A program made the position numbers and the translations under genes. A DNA stretch of 39,633 nucleotides, taken from positions 1-39,633 of the forward strand of contig CAIOMN010000144.1 of the NCBI GenBank assembly GCA_903859415.1, read 5' to 3'. Within the stretch, counting starts at the first letter, position 1; every line of letters begins with the position of its first letter. Below are positions 1 to 8,254 of the stretch, piece by piece. Source of the DNA: an uncultured Methylococcaceae bacterium (GTDB taxonomy: Bacteria; Pseudomonadota; Gammaproteobacteria; Methylococcales; Methylomonadaceae). The notes under the pieces were generated by a model. It saw only the letters and a list, made by a program, of their open reading frames with translations, was not told where the DNA came from and made no database searches.

Positions 1-141
1 CAGGGTCTTACCTATTTCCTCTGCCGTAAAATCCGACGTTGTGCCAGATGCTTGGGCAGACTCCTCTAATAGCGCCATGATCTCACTAGGATCAGTGATA
101 CCTTGCTGAACAAGTCCAGCAATCGCTTCATCCCTCGACGA
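1..141. repeat. Terminal direct repeat, left copy
   Basis: Identical to 39493-39633. It lies inside a coding sequence that stays in frame across the join, so it reflects closure of a circular assembly or a circularly permuted phage genome rather than a special repeat. The length equals a common maximum k-mer of de Bruijn assemblers (141), which suggests an assembly overlap. The unique genome length is then 39,492 bp. Confidence 0.97.
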
Positions 142-945
142 CTGTATTTGTTTGTCTCTTATTAGTTTATTCTGTGCTGCCATATCATCTGCAATTTTTC
201 CAGCAAACGCAATCTTTTCTCCACGTAGTTTCTCAAGTGCGTTCATCTTAGATTCCATAAGCTGGAAATTGCCCTCCCGCTGTGCTTGAAGAACGGATGC
301 TTTTGCCGCTTCTTCAGCCGCATGAAGTTCATTCAGTGTTTGCATATCGTAGCGATTTTTTGCCTCCATAACGCCCATAGACGATAGTGGCGCATAACGT
401 GCGCTACCACCTAGGTTAAGCACGTTCTCTGCACCCTTAGTTGATGCCTTCTGGGATTCGATAAGAAGTCCCTCCTTTGCGGCATACTGCTGTTGGATTG
501 ATGATAGGGCGGCGGCTGTTTGTGCATCAATGTTCCCCTGCATCATTGTGTAAAGTTGCTGTTGTTCTGGTGAAATGTTGAACTTACCAGACGCTTCCGT
601 ATCACTCATTGCCTTATCAAAAATACTGGAATAGGAAGTATCCTCTAGCCGATTTTCTTTGTTCGCCGCATCAGTAGCCTTAGTATTTGCTACACCACCA
701 GCAATACCTTGTGCGATTGTATTGCCCTTCTGGTTGAGTGTTGGGATAGTTGTATCAAGTTTCGTAGTGTTGGTGAGAACTGTTGGAAAATACTTTTCCA
801 TGTCTGCTTTTTGCTGTGCGGCAGCTGCCTCTGGAGATCCCGGAGGGACTCTTGGCGCGTCTGTTGCAGTAGGCGAATAACCATACTGCGGATTTTGCAT
901 CATGAAGTTGTTATTCGTCTCTGCCATTGTTGGGAGGGTAGGCAT
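1..945 (-). CDS. Ejection-type virion protein, N-terminal 315 codons of a 504-aa gene crossing the join
   Basis: The ATG is at 945 and the frame is open to base 1, where it continues without interruption at 39492 and ends at 38923 (505 codons including stop, an exact multiple of three). The N-terminus is low complexity (MPTLPTMAETNNNF, then Pro/Ala/Gln-rich). Residues about 160-290 are Ala/Glu/Lys/Gln-rich and likely coiled coil, and the rest is helical and acidic. No enzyme motif is seen. It lies 6 nt after the Gly-rich adhesin and directly upstream of the 1397-aa protein. In podoviruses this place, between tail hub/fibre genes and lysis, usually holds internal or ejection proteins; that role is inferred from position and helical composition only. 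The leader before ATG is TTAAACTACC, with no Shine-Dalgarno. Confidence 0.85.
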   Translation of the reverse strand, partial: MPTLPTMAETNNNFMMQNPQYGYSPTATDAPRVPPGSPEAAAAQQKADMEKYFPTVLTNTTKLDTTIPTLNQKGNTIAQGIAGGVANTKATDAANKENRLEDTSYSSIFDKAMSDTEASGKFNISPEQQQLYTMMQGNIDAQTAAALSSIQQQYAAKEGLLIESQKASTKGAENVLNLGGSARYAPLSSMGVMEAKNRYDMQTLNELHAAEEAAKASVLQAQREGNFQLMESKMNALEKLRGEKIAFAGKIADDMAAQNKLIRDKQIQSSRDEAIAGLVQQGITDPSEIMALLEESAQASGTTSDFTAEEIGKTL

Positions 946-951
946 GGTAGT

Positions 952-2382
952 TTAAGCAAATTCCGTATTAAGTGCGACTAGAGAGTAACCTGCGCCACCT
1001 GCGCCACCACCAACTTGATAAGAGCCAAAGCCATTGCCCCCTGCTCCACCAGAAATTGTTATGGTGCCAGTGTTTCCTGTTATAGTATTAGCTAGAATAA
1101 CAACAGAACCCGCTCCTCCCCCACCACCTCCAGATGAGTTTCCTGATGTCGCATTACCGCCTACCGCTCCAGCACATGAAATTCCTGATGCAGTTGTAAA
1201 ATTAAGTGCACCTCCACATTCTATGTATAAAGCCCCACCTCCACGACCTCCTCCTCCTGCTGAACCATTGTAAACACCTCCCACGCCTCCTAATGAACCT
1301 ATTACAAATGGAATGACTTTGGAACCAATTGTTGTATACACAGAACTTGCTACGCCTCCTGTTCCTGGAGTTCCATAAATAGGATTACCCCCACCATTAC
1401 CACCAGCACTACCTGACTGATATCCTGCACCACCACCACCCCCACCTCCTGCGTAGTTGTTTCCTGAACCGCCATTCTGACCATTGCCTCCAATTGTAGA
1501 AACATTAAATAACGAAAAACCTGCACCAGTTGAACCAAGAGATGCTACACTAATCATCGGTGTGGCACTCGATGTCAGTGTTACATTTCCCTGCGACTTC
1601 AAAATAATCATCGTCCCATTTGCATGAGGATTTGAAAATGCTAATACCCCATCGCCCGTTATAGAAATAGAGGTATAATTCTTTACGACAACTGCTGCTG
1701 ATCCAAGATTGATCGTAGTCGTCCCCGTTGTAATTGCCAGCGCCCCATCTGCACCTGTGCCACCGAATTTAATACCCGCCTTTAATGCAAGTCTGGCAGT
1801 AGCGTCATCGTTTGTTACATATTTATTTGTTGATGAAGGTGTACCTGATGTACCAGCAAGAGCGTCGTTTTCTCCTTGGGCTGGAATTCTAGTATCGCTA
1901 TTCTCAACAGCAATAGGATGTAGTGCATCTACTGGAGCAGTTGATAATTTTGATAGACCAATCAATGAAGTGGTCGCAGGTACTCCACCCGCGATCGCCG
2001 CCGCATCAATATATGTATATATATCATTGTAAATCTGCGGTGAATTAGACATCACAAAGATTGATTGACCACTGTGTGTCTGCTTGAAAGTTGTTGAAGT
2101 GGTGTATGGGTATGACCTAGAGAGTCCACGCGTAACACCCGTAAGTGTTGCTGTCCCATCTGCATACTGTGTGATACCTGTAAAGGAGATGAACTCGGAA
2201 CGATCTGGGGTTTGCGGATCGAGAGTCCCATACGCCTTCGATGTGTTTATTATCGCCATCGTATATGGAGTTCCAGATACTGGTTCGAGGAACGACGAAA
2301 GTTTGATTGTCGTGTTAGTTGTACCTATTGATGACTGAAGGCGATATGTCCCGCCACCCGTCATGTATGAAATTGCACACAT
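952..2382 (-). CDS. Tail adhesin with Gly-rich tip domain (476 aa)
   Basis: Residues about 1-110 form a beta-rich module (YRLQSSIG..., SEFISFTGITQ, TLTGVTRGLSRSY) of the kind found at the start of phage fibre proteins that mention cell attachment or sequence-independent tail joining. A linker around 130-210 follows. From about residue 295 the chain is dominated by glycine runs (GGNGQNGGSGNNYAGGGG, GGGGGGAG, GGAGGNGFG), resembling polyglycine-II sandwich tips such as T4-like gp38 adhesins. The likely role is host-surface recognition. The likeness to gp38-type tips is compositional and not a homology claim. The ATG follows TAACATAAAAATAACAAC, AT-rich and without Shine-Dalgarno. It follows a 27-codon ORF by 10 nt and probably shares its promoter at 2483-2491. 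Confidence 0.75.
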   Translation of the reverse strand: MCAISYMTGGGTYRLQSSIGTTNTTIKLSSFLEPVSGTPYTMAIINTSKAYGTLDPQTPDRSEFISFTGITQYADGTATLTGVTRGLSRSYPYTTSTTFKQTHSGQSIFVMSNSPQIYNDIYTYIDAAAIAGGVPATTSLIGLSKLSTAPVDALHPIAVENSDTRIPAQGENDALAGTSGTPSSTNKYVTNDDATARLALKAGIKFGGTGADGALAITTGTTTINLGSAAVVVKNYTSISITGDGVLAFSNPHANGTMIILKSQGNVTLTSSATPMISVASLGSTGAGFSLFNVSTIGGNGQNGGSGNNYAGGGGGGGAGYQSGSAGGNGGGNPIYGTPGTGGVASSVYTTIGSKVIPFVIGSLGGVGGVYNGSAGGGGRGGGALYIECGGALNFTTASGISCAGAVGGNATSGNSSGGGGGGAGSVVILANTITGNTGTITISGGAGGNGFGSYQVGGGAGGAGYSLVALNTEFA

Positions 2383-2392
2383 GTTGTTATTT

Positions 2393-2476
2393 TTATGTTG
2401 TTAATGCTTGCTCAAGTGACCAACTTGGGTTTAATAATCGCCACCTTAATAATGTTTGATTAGCAATATTTTTCAT
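2393..2476 (-). CDS. 27-aa ORF at a leaderless start
   Basis: The ORF begins MKNIANQTLLRWRLL and ends with TAA. Its ATG stands exactly six bases downstream of a TATAAT hexamer (2488-2483), so a transcript from that promoter would start at or next to the A of the ATG. It ends 10 nt before the adhesin start. It may be a real micro-protein or a leader ORF that loads ribosomes for the adhesin. No homology is recognised. Support comes from the same TATAAT-N6-ATG geometry at six other places in this genome. Confidence 0.5.
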   Translation of the reverse strand: MKNIANQTLLRWRLLNPSWSLEQALTT

Positions 2477-2482
2477 ATATTT

Positions 2483-2491
2483 ATTATACCA
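2483..2491 (-). promoter_or_regulatory. Extended -10 promoter (TGGTATAAT)
   Basis: TGGTATAAT on the minus strand lies in the gap after the tail hub gene (stop at 2500). No TTGACA-like -35 stands at 16-18 bp. The same 9-mer precedes genes at 8.2, 12.4, 14.1, 16.2 and 28.5 kb. It is predicted to drive the 27-aa ORF, the adhesin and downstream genes. Confidence 0.7.
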
Positions 2492-2499
2492 TATTTTCA

Positions 2500-4395
2500 T
2501 CATTTACGGATAAAGGTTGCACTAAATTCTTGTTCCACTACGTTTACACCGAGTGCCAAAATTTCCCATCGACTATTGACCTCTGTCGTGTAAACTTCTA
2601 GTGAGTATTCAAAACAATCTGCTGGGTTAACGCCACAAATTGCTCTAAACTTAGGCAACAATTCCTGACTAACATCACTTGTCTGCACCCCGTCTCCCAG
2701 TGGATTAGTTCCGAATGGCACAGTTCCAAATCCTAACGGAGAACTACTTATAAAAAGTTTTGTTGGTGACTCTATGCTATTTATATTAACATTCTGTGAT
2801 GATGTTGATCCTTGATAATCAATATAAATATTCGCATTCAAATCCACTCCAGGAGATACATACCCTTCAAAATACGCCATGTTAAATGCAATAAGTCCCT
2901 GTCGTCTAACACCATTCTTTGTAACGCCCTGCTTATACGCCATACGCATAATACAATCATATGGCAACGATTCGTCGGACGGCCCATCATCATGCCACTG
3001 CTCTGTGTCCCATACCTGATATATCTGTGGATTGGCATTTGAGTGACCATAAACGACACCATCAATAACTGCAAACCTGCTGACGTTTCGTATCTGTGGT
3101 GGATGCCACAATCTCTCTGCCGTGATGTTTCCGTTAGCATCAACACTCTCCCTTGTCTGGTGCATCCAGTCCCTACCGTTATTCGGAGCTGTTATGTAAA
3201 TGAAATCCCCTATAGCTCTCAATGCACCACCAGTAAAATCTTCTTGCGCAAGTTCATCGTACACTGCCTGTGATAGACACGGGTACTTAGCTTGGAATAG
3301 GTTACGGAAAGTTCCCAGCACCCTTAGTTGCTGATCCTGTGAAAGGTACACAATATCGTTTCCAACAGTGTCAATAAACTCATGTGCATAAGCGGCTTGC
3401 AATACTGCCGATGGCTTCTTGTCTACTTTGGTCTGTTCGGTAAGAGTCGTTGACACAGTCATCTGTGAATAACTTATCTCATACCAGTCGGATGTACCTG
3501 CAGATATGTGAGCATTACCATTTCGTACGGTGATACCTTTGGCTGTGTTATCGAGAGTCAAAAGCTCTGGATCACCAGGCGCGCGTCCGCCACCAGGGAC
3601 AGTGAAATCTGTATAGTCACTGTCATCTGAAATATAGATAAGCCTTGAAGTATATGAACCAACGTGCAACCTATTACCTATCACCTTTATAAAATCATTT
3701 TTGTTACCTGCCGCTGGTTTGTCCGCGTCTAGGAATACTGCTTGAACAACAACATCGTCCGCAACAAGACCAGAAGCATCTGGCGTGACACCAGTTAGCG
3801 TTGTAGTAGACTCACCGCCGGTATATGTGTACTCAACGCCACCTATCATAATTTTCTTCTTACCTGCTGTGTTAGTGAAACCGTCCATTCCCCATGTGTT
3901 CGTGCCATCTTTTGTAATGGTATTAGTAGTTGCACTCGCAACTTTTGTAATACCGCCTGACCAAGTAAGCAAATTAGCGTCACCACGAACCATGACGAGC
4001 AAGTCCTTCTTTTCTGTATTATCCCACCACGGATCCATGACAAATCGTGTGAGTGTTGCCGCAGGACTAGCTTTTGAACTAGTAATCAGCAAGTCATACC
4101 AAACGTAATCACCAGAAACATCAGATTCCACTTGTAGCTTATTATTCGCTACGCGCAAAGGAAGTGTTGCGCCTAACGAGGTGTACCACTCATAAGAAGC
4201 AAGAACACCTGCCGCTGTAGCATCTGCTGTACCACGCCTCAATAGTCCTGGACGGGATGCGATAGTACCCGATAATTTCTTATAGACATTCTGACTTCCA
4301 CGAACTAGAAAACCATCGGCAAGATTGGTCTTGTCACGAGAGCTGTTGTAGCCCTTGAAGTCACTCACCAATAAAAATTCGAAATTGTCTGGCAT
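2500..4395 (-). CDS. Tail hub / head-tail adaptor-like protein (631 aa)
   Basis: The N-terminus (DFKGYNSSRDKTNLADGF, QNVYKK..GTIASRPGLLRRG) has the 'needle-to-propeller' opening seen in podovirus hub proteins related to P22 gp10 and similar packaged-DNA stabilising proteins: a list of 'genes with names, rejecting...' type metadata is absent, but the motif 'xxRPGL' near residue 45 is typical. The body is beta-rich with recurrent W/Y-containing strands (WYDLL, YTYTGGESTTTLTGVTPDASG, LIYISDDSDYTDF), consistent with a beta-propeller. The likely role is closing the portal channel and forming the tail hub. Family assignment is by pattern only. The start is ATG preceded by GATGAATAAAAAT. It follows the 386-aa protein gene by 6 nt. 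Confidence 0.6.
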   Translation of the reverse strand: MPDNFEFLLVSDFKGYNSSRDKTNLADGFLVRGSQNVYKKLSGTIASRPGLLRRGTADATAAGVLASYEWYTSLGATLPLRVANNKLQVESDVSGDYVWYDLLITSSKASPAATLTRFVMDPWWDNTEKKDLLVMVRGDANLLTWSGGITKVASATTNTITKDGTNTWGMDGFTNTAGKKKIMIGGVEYTYTGGESTTTLTGVTPDASGLVADDVVVQAVFLDADKPAAGNKNDFIKVIGNRLHVGSYTSRLIYISDDSDYTDFTVPGGGRAPGDPELLTLDNTAKGITVRNGNAHISAGTSDWYEISYSQMTVSTTLTEQTKVDKKPSAVLQAAYAHEFIDTVGNDIVYLSQDQQLRVLGTFRNLFQAKYPCLSQAVYDELAQEDFTGGALRAIGDFIYITAPNNGRDWMHQTRESVDANGNITAERLWHPPQIRNVSRFAVIDGVVYGHSNANPQIYQVWDTEQWHDDGPSDESLPYDCIMRMAYKQGVTKNGVRRQGLIAFNMAYFEGYVSPGVDLNANIYIDYQGSTSSQNVNINSIESPTKLFISSSPLGFGTVPFGTNPLGDGVQTSDVSQELLPKFRAICGVNPADCFEYSLEVYTTEVNSRWEILALGVNVVEQEFSATFIRK

Positions 4396-4401
4396 ATATT
4401 T

Positions 4402-5562
4402 TTATTCATCGTACCAATTACCAACCTGCCTCACTTGCTCCGATGGATTGTTTGCCCTATATCGTGGCAAGAGACCAGTGTTCGGATCAAAGAGTACTGT
4501 ACGCATTATCTGTACTAGCCCACTTGCTAATGTCCCCCCAGATTGAATAGCAATAGTCATAGCTGTGTAATATTCCATAAGGACATAGGCGGCATCATTA
4601 AGGACAAGTTCATCGTTGTCGTCTGTTATAGCGTCTGAAAGCGTATCAGAGACCTTGAATATAGCCGCTGTACCGTAAATCAGCTCATAAGGAGCTGGCA
4701 TTGAGAGGAAAAATGCCCCAAAACGCACATTTGTGAGCGCTGTACCATCGTAATTGACCGTTATCCTGGCGTAGTCTACAGCTGTCAAGGACACTGTTCC
4801 TGTTTGTGTAGCTGTTGCTAAATCTAATGCTAGAATTGTCCACTCTCCAGCTTTCCATGCGCCAAGCATTCCTGAAGTCGCTGTTATTTCAAAGTAAACA
4901 CTCGACGAGTTACCAAACCTAACCTTGATAGAAGTGATCGCCGTAGCTGATGGCAACATAACTGCTAAGAAAACTACACCTACGCCATTATAATCAGTCA
5001 AGTCTAAGTTGGGGATAGTCTTTTCTATGTATCCATTCGAGCCTCCCGCTGGAAGATTGAAGCGAATTGATGCCGGACTCTGATAATAGACTGCTAGATC
5101 CTGCGCCAAACTAGTTGCGGTCGTTGCGGTCCAGCCTGTAGTTGCTGTCATTGCATCTAGTATTGCCTTCCCACGTGAAGTGTTCTCTACAACACGCATA
5201 ATCTGTACACCTTTATTGTTTTCAAAAGTTACATGTGTACCATTTGCTAGCAGTAGTTTCGTTCTATCAAACTGTTGTATCGGTTTCTTATAAGTAAAGT
5301 TCCAATTTGATCTGGTTATCCCTTGTGGCCTCAAGTCTATGAAGTACCCGCCGAAGATTGATGTCGGTGCTAGATAATCGTATACCCCATTGTAGAGCGT
5401 ATAGTTCTGTCTACCCGTAGCCTCTGGAAGATCCGCTTGAGTTACAAGCTCTTTAGCCGCACGCTCAATAGCACCATTTAAGTTGGTGATATTGTTCAAG
5501 TTTATTCCCTGTAGCAAACCTGCTACTGAATCCTTAAGTTTTCCAACATTTTTTAGTGCCAT
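4402..5562 (-). CDS. Structural protein with central beta-sandwich (386 aa)
   Basis: Three parts can be seen. Residues 1-110 carry YNGVYDYLAPTSIFGGYFID and a basic strand. The central part, about 130-300, alternates strands (SIRFNLPAGGSNGYIEKTI, VRFGNSSSVYFEI, WTILALDLA) like a carbohydrate-binding or jelly-roll module. The C-terminal part, about 310-386, is helical and ends LLPRYRANNPSEQVRQVGNWYDE. The last part resembles adaptor or completion proteins that contact the portal. It sits between the membrane-anchored proteins and the hub gene, so a head-tail adaptor or tail component is the best guess. The family is not recognised. The start ATG follows AATCAAAAACTACA. Confidence 0.6.
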   Translation of the reverse strand: MALKNVGKLKDSVAGLLQGINLNNITNLNGAIERAAKELVTQADLPEATGRQNYTLYNGVYDYLAPTSIFGGYFIDLRPQGITRSNWNFTYKKPIQQFDRTKLLLANGTHVTFENNKGVQIMRVVENTSRGKAILDAMTATTGWTATTATSLAQDLAVYYQSPASIRFNLPAGGSNGYIEKTIPNLDLTDYNGVGVVFLAVMLPSATAITSIKVRFGNSSSVYFEITATSGMLGAWKAGEWTILALDLATATQTGTVSLTAVDYARITVNYDGTALTNVRFGAFFLSMPAPYELIYGTAAIFKVSDTLSDAITDDNDELVLNDAAYVLMEYYTAMTIAIQSGGTLASGLVQIMRTVLFDPNTGLLPRYRANNPSEQVRQVGNWYDE

Positions 5563-5574
5563 TGTAGTTTTTGA

Positions 5575-6081
5575 TTATTGTGTCATCTCACGAATAGGAA
5601 CCCACTGCATCCAAAGTGTTGAGCTTGCAACAGTATTTGCTGCTGATATTCTTACATATCTTGTAGGAGTAGGAATTGATACTACCACTCTTGTAGTTGA
5701 AGATACCGCATTACCTGTTATTGAGAATGTTCTACTTGTCCCCAACACAATATTGCTTGCCGTGGTAGTTGTTGAAAGATTATCTACAAACCAATCAATA
5801 CCATCTTGAGAATACTGCGGCGTGAACGTGACAACTGATGTTGATGTTGTTGAAACAACTTGAATCAATAGTGTCGCAGAATTTAACGCCGTTGGAGCAT
5901 AGGTATAAGCATCTAGATCTAAAGTAACCCTAGTTGCCGCCGTTGGAAACGTAGACGTTGTTGATGTTGCTATACTGGTCGTAACTGATGGTACGAAGTA
6001 TGACCTGTTAGCCTTTACTGTAGCAAAACCTGCTACTGATATGACCAATGCGATTGCTGATATAACTAATATTTTTTTCAT
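5575..6081 (-). CDS. Secreted or membrane-anchored Ser/Thr-rich protein (168 aa)
   Basis: Residues 1-21 form a clear signal peptide or anchor (MKKILVISAIALVISVAGFA) followed by a Thr/Ser/Val-rich beta domain (SIATSTTSTFPTAATRVTLD, VVSTTSTSVVTFTPQYSQDG). The pattern 'FTPQYSQDGIDWFVD ... RYVRISAAN' is typical of small phage and Patescibacteria surface proteins. It lies inside the head-tail module, where cytoplasmic virion parts are expected. It may be displayed on the infected cell or become a virion part assembled at the membrane; function is unknown. The neighbouring gene (6151-6675) has the same architecture. The start ATG follows TTAATCAA. Confidence 0.75.
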   Translation of the reverse strand: MKKILVISAIALVISVAGFATVKANRSYFVPSVTTSIATSTTSTFPTAATRVTLDLDAYTYAPTALNSATLLIQVVSTTSTSVVTFTPQYSQDGIDWFVDNLSTTTTASNIVLGTSRTFSITGNAVSSTTRVVVSIPTPTRYVRISAANTVASSTLWMQWVPIREMTQ

Positions 6082-6123
6082 TTGATTAAGATTACTTTTA
6101 ATAAGTGGCTAACCCACTCATCC

Positions 6124-6140
6124 CAGCCCGTAATGGGCTG
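6124..6140 (-). other. Intercistronic hairpin
   Basis: CAGCCC-GTAAT-GGGCTG, a perfect 6-bp GC-rich stem in the 69-nt gap between the two membrane-anchored protein genes. No U-run follows on either strand, so it is more likely an mRNA processing or stability hairpin, or a weak attenuator, than an intrinsic terminator. Confidence 0.5.
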
Positions 6141-6150
6141 AGGGAATGGG

Positions 6151-6675
6151 CTAGATTGTAATGAATTCTGCCTGACATTGACCAGTTACATTTGCGAGTT
6201 GAGCGCTAGTTGAAGCTAGAACCCAGACGTTAATGTAGCTATTTGCAGGTAGGTAAGTTGTTACAGGAGCAACCGCATAATCAAATGCTGTTGACGCTGT
6301 CTTTGCTGTACCAATAGTTGCAATAGTTGTTGTCGTTGCCGTAGCAGATGCTGCCCAACTTAATACCCAAGTGGTAGTTGTTGCAACACTTGTTGAATCC
6401 ATTTTAACACTAGCGAAAACCAATGATGATGTAGCAGCTGGAGTTTGGATAGAACATGGTATCTGTGAAGATACTGTCATGTTCACGTTTCGTCCTACAG
6501 TGTACAAGTAACGATCATTGATACCCAAACCTAGCGCATCATAGTTTGTAGCGCCTGATGGTGCTGCACCTACGATTGTCGGAACCGATTGATTACCACC
6601 AACCGAATTTCCAACTGAGATAAGGAGCGCAGCTAATGCAACTACTCCGATAACCCACGTAATGATTTTATTCAT
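6151..6675 (-). CDS. Membrane-anchored Ser/Thr-rich protein (174 aa)
   Basis: The start is placed at 6675 (MNKIITWVIGVVALAALLI) because the upstream frame would overlap the capsid gene, and because this ATG is preceded by the usual AT-rich leader (TATAACCAAAACAAA). Residues 5-22 form one membrane segment. The outside domain is Thr/Ala/Ser-rich and beta-like (SSLVFASVKMDSTSVATTTT, YLPANSYINVWVLASTS) and has two cysteines (SQIPCSIQ and GQCQAEF) that could form a disulfide outside the cell. It is the first gene after the major capsid protein and pairs with the similar gene at 5575-6081. Function is unknown. Confidence 0.75.
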   Translation of the reverse strand: MNKIITWVIGVVALAALLISVGNSVGGNQSVPTIVGAAPSGATNYDALGLGINDRYLYTVGRNVNMTVSSQIPCSIQTPAATSSLVFASVKMDSTSVATTTTWVLSWAASATATTTTIATIGTAKTASTAFDYAVAPVTTYLPANSYINVWVLASTSAQLANVTGQCQAEFITI

Positions 6676-6700
6676 TTTGTTTTGGTTATAGTGTGGTAAT

Positions 6701-7636
6701 CTACACAGCGCCTGTTGAACCAACTAGACCACTGTATTCTATACTGTCAACTTCCTCACGAGCGCGCATCTTGTAGATGTACTGGTCGTTAGCTTGTGTC
6801 TTCCAATCGACTAGATCAGTGAAGAAGCCCTCTCGCTCGAAGCGGTAGACTCCATGCTGACTAGAACCTACGAAGTAGGCTGTTGTTGATGTGCCATCCA
6901 AGAAAGGAGAGTAAACAACCTTCATTCCTGGATACATTTCTGACCAGTAGTTAAGGTCGTTGTTTCCTGTCCCTGCACGCAACACTGACTTAGCGACTGA
7001 CATACCAGTCTTGTGTAGTACTGAAGGTGTGAGCAAGAACTTTGGCTCATATCCTAGTATTACACCAGTCTGTGACAACTGAAGACGGAGAGAGCTGATA
7101 ACAACATTCAAGTTATCATCATTCAATACTCCTGTTTCGAGGTTGTCTACTGTGTCACCATTCTCATTTGTGTGAGAGTTGGAGAACAAGTATGCACTAT
7201 CGATTGTCTGATAAGTTGCGAAACCTCCAGAGTAGACACCGAAAGCATTACGATCTCGTGATGCCATCCAAGTCTTTGTCTGTTGATTGACTGCCTTTGA
7301 AACTGCTGACTGTTGCTGATCGGCCATGAAAGTACGAGCGATAGGAAGATTCTTCTTAAAGTTCGCAATTAAAGTCGTCTTAGCAGCTGCAGCTTTCAAA
7401 GAGGCATCCTTGTTCCAAGAAAGGTCATCCGTTGTCTTTTCAAAGTAGCCTCCACCGCCAATTACCGAAGTAACTACGGCAGCGTTTGAAGCTGTATCCT
7501 GTGTAAACACAACAGGATCTGTGGCCTCAGCCTTACCAGTAACAGCATTTTCCATTTGAGATTGATCTACAAGCTTATCTAGGGCTGTCTTGACTAGTAT
7601 TAAGGATGGGCCTGTGTTTTGTGTTAATCCTTGCAC
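6701..7636 (-). CDS. Major capsid protein, Mu gpT-like (311 aa)
   Basis: The sequence around residues 95-185 (FKKNLPIARTFMADQQ, RDRNAFGVYSGGFATYQT, SHTNENGDTVDNLETGVL) and FLLTPSVLHKTG matches the pattern of the Mu gpT-type HK97-fold capsid family. The C-terminus (REEVDSIEYSGLVGSTGAV) is also typical. It follows scaffold and decoration genes, as expected. The start is GTG at 7636, one base after the stop of an HNH endonuclease gene; no in-frame ATG exists before residue 28. The leader TATAAAATACTAAA is formed by the 3' end of the HNH gene. The HNH insertion therefore sits exactly at the capsid start, and the original leader may have been replaced. Confidence 0.85.
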   Translation of the reverse strand: MQGLTQNTGPSLILVKTALDKLVDQSQMENAVTGKAEATDPVVFTQDTASNAAVVTSVIGGGGYFEKTTDDLSWNKDASLKAAAAKTTLIANFKKNLPIARTFMADQQQSAVSKAVNQQTKTWMASRDRNAFGVYSGGFATYQTIDSAYLFSNSHTNENGDTVDNLETGVLNDDNLNVVISSLRLQLSQTGVILGYEPKFLLTPSVLHKTGMSVAKSVLRAGTGNNDLNYWSEMYPGMKVVYSPFLDGTSTTAYFVGSSQHGVYRFEREGFFTDLVDWKTQANDQYIYKMRAREEVDSIEYSGLVGSTGAV

Positions 7637-7637
7637 T

Positions 7638-8198
7638 TTAGTATTTTATAGTTTTCGTATGTTTTTTGACATTACAACTTAGACATAACGGTTGTATATT
7701 TTCTATGTTGTTACTGCCACCTTTTGAAAGGGGTATAATATGGTCCTCTGTGAGCTTTATGACTGGCTCATTCCTTTTACAACAAGGGCATATCCAGTTG
7801 TATTGAGCCTTTAGATTTTCCCATTCTTCCCATGAATGAGTACCATCTGCAAGCCTTTTTCTCGTATGCCACTTATTTCTAACAAATGAGATATACTCTT
7901 TATCTTTACATAATCCATGTTTATATAAATTTGAGTTCTCCCCACTTATTTGAATGACTCTTTTCTGTATATGATCTAACGATTGTTTCTTCCCAAGCTT
8001 TACCTGTCTAAACTTCTCCCTGGTTGCCAATGAGTAAGTCCTATTCTTAGCATTTTTACTCATCTTTTTTCTAGTTTCGATGCTAAACGGTTTTCTCTTT
8101 TTACCGATTTTACCATTATCGGCACATCGCCTAGAACAAAACTTACGTTTTTTCTTATCCGGGACAAATTCTTTGAAACAATAATCACAGAATTTCAT
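7638..8198 (-). CDS. HNH homing endonuclease with N-terminal zinc ribbon (186 aa)
   Basis: The start at 8198 is chosen because TATAAT (8210-8205) stands six bases before this ATG; a GTG two codons earlier is possible. C4, C7, C21 and C25 (CDYC...CSRRC) form a zinc knuckle. NUMOD3-like segments follow (KPFSIETRKKMSKNAKNR, YSLATREKFRQVKLGKK). The C-terminal HNH has CPCC at about 137-140, DHIIPLSKGGSNNIENIQP with catalytic His around 153, and CLSCN. The last part is nearly identical to the endonuclease at 21277-22101 (NIQPLCxSCNxxKHTKxIKY), so the two are paralogues. It separates decoration and capsid genes and carries its own promoter, typical of a free-standing homing gene. Confidence 0.92.
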   Translation of the reverse strand: MKFCDYCFKEFVPDKKKRKFCSRRCADNGKIGKKRKPFSIETRKKMSKNAKNRTYSLATREKFRQVKLGKKQSLDHIQKRVIQISGENSNLYKHGLCKDKEYISFVRNKWHTRKRLADGTHSWEEWENLKAQYNWICPCCKRNEPVIKLTEDHIIPLSKGGSNNIENIQPLCLSCNVKKHTKTIKY

Positions 8199-8204
8199 AA
8201 CCAC

Positions 8205-8213
8205 ATTATACCA
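8205..8213 (-). promoter_or_regulatory. Extended -10 promoter of the HNH gene
   Basis: TGGTATAAT on the minus strand, six bases (GTGGTT) before the HNH ATG. It predicts a leaderless mRNA covering HNH, capsid and downstream genes. No good -35 is visible. Confidence 0.7.
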
Positions 8214-8254
8214 CTTTCAAAGGACAAACTTCAAACTATAAATTAGTTCGGCTA

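Noticed and set aside
7638-8254. Group I intron containing the HNH gene within the capsid gene
   Set aside because: Only about 50 bases lie between the decoration stop and the HNH start, too few for intron RNA, and the capsid N-terminus looks complete.
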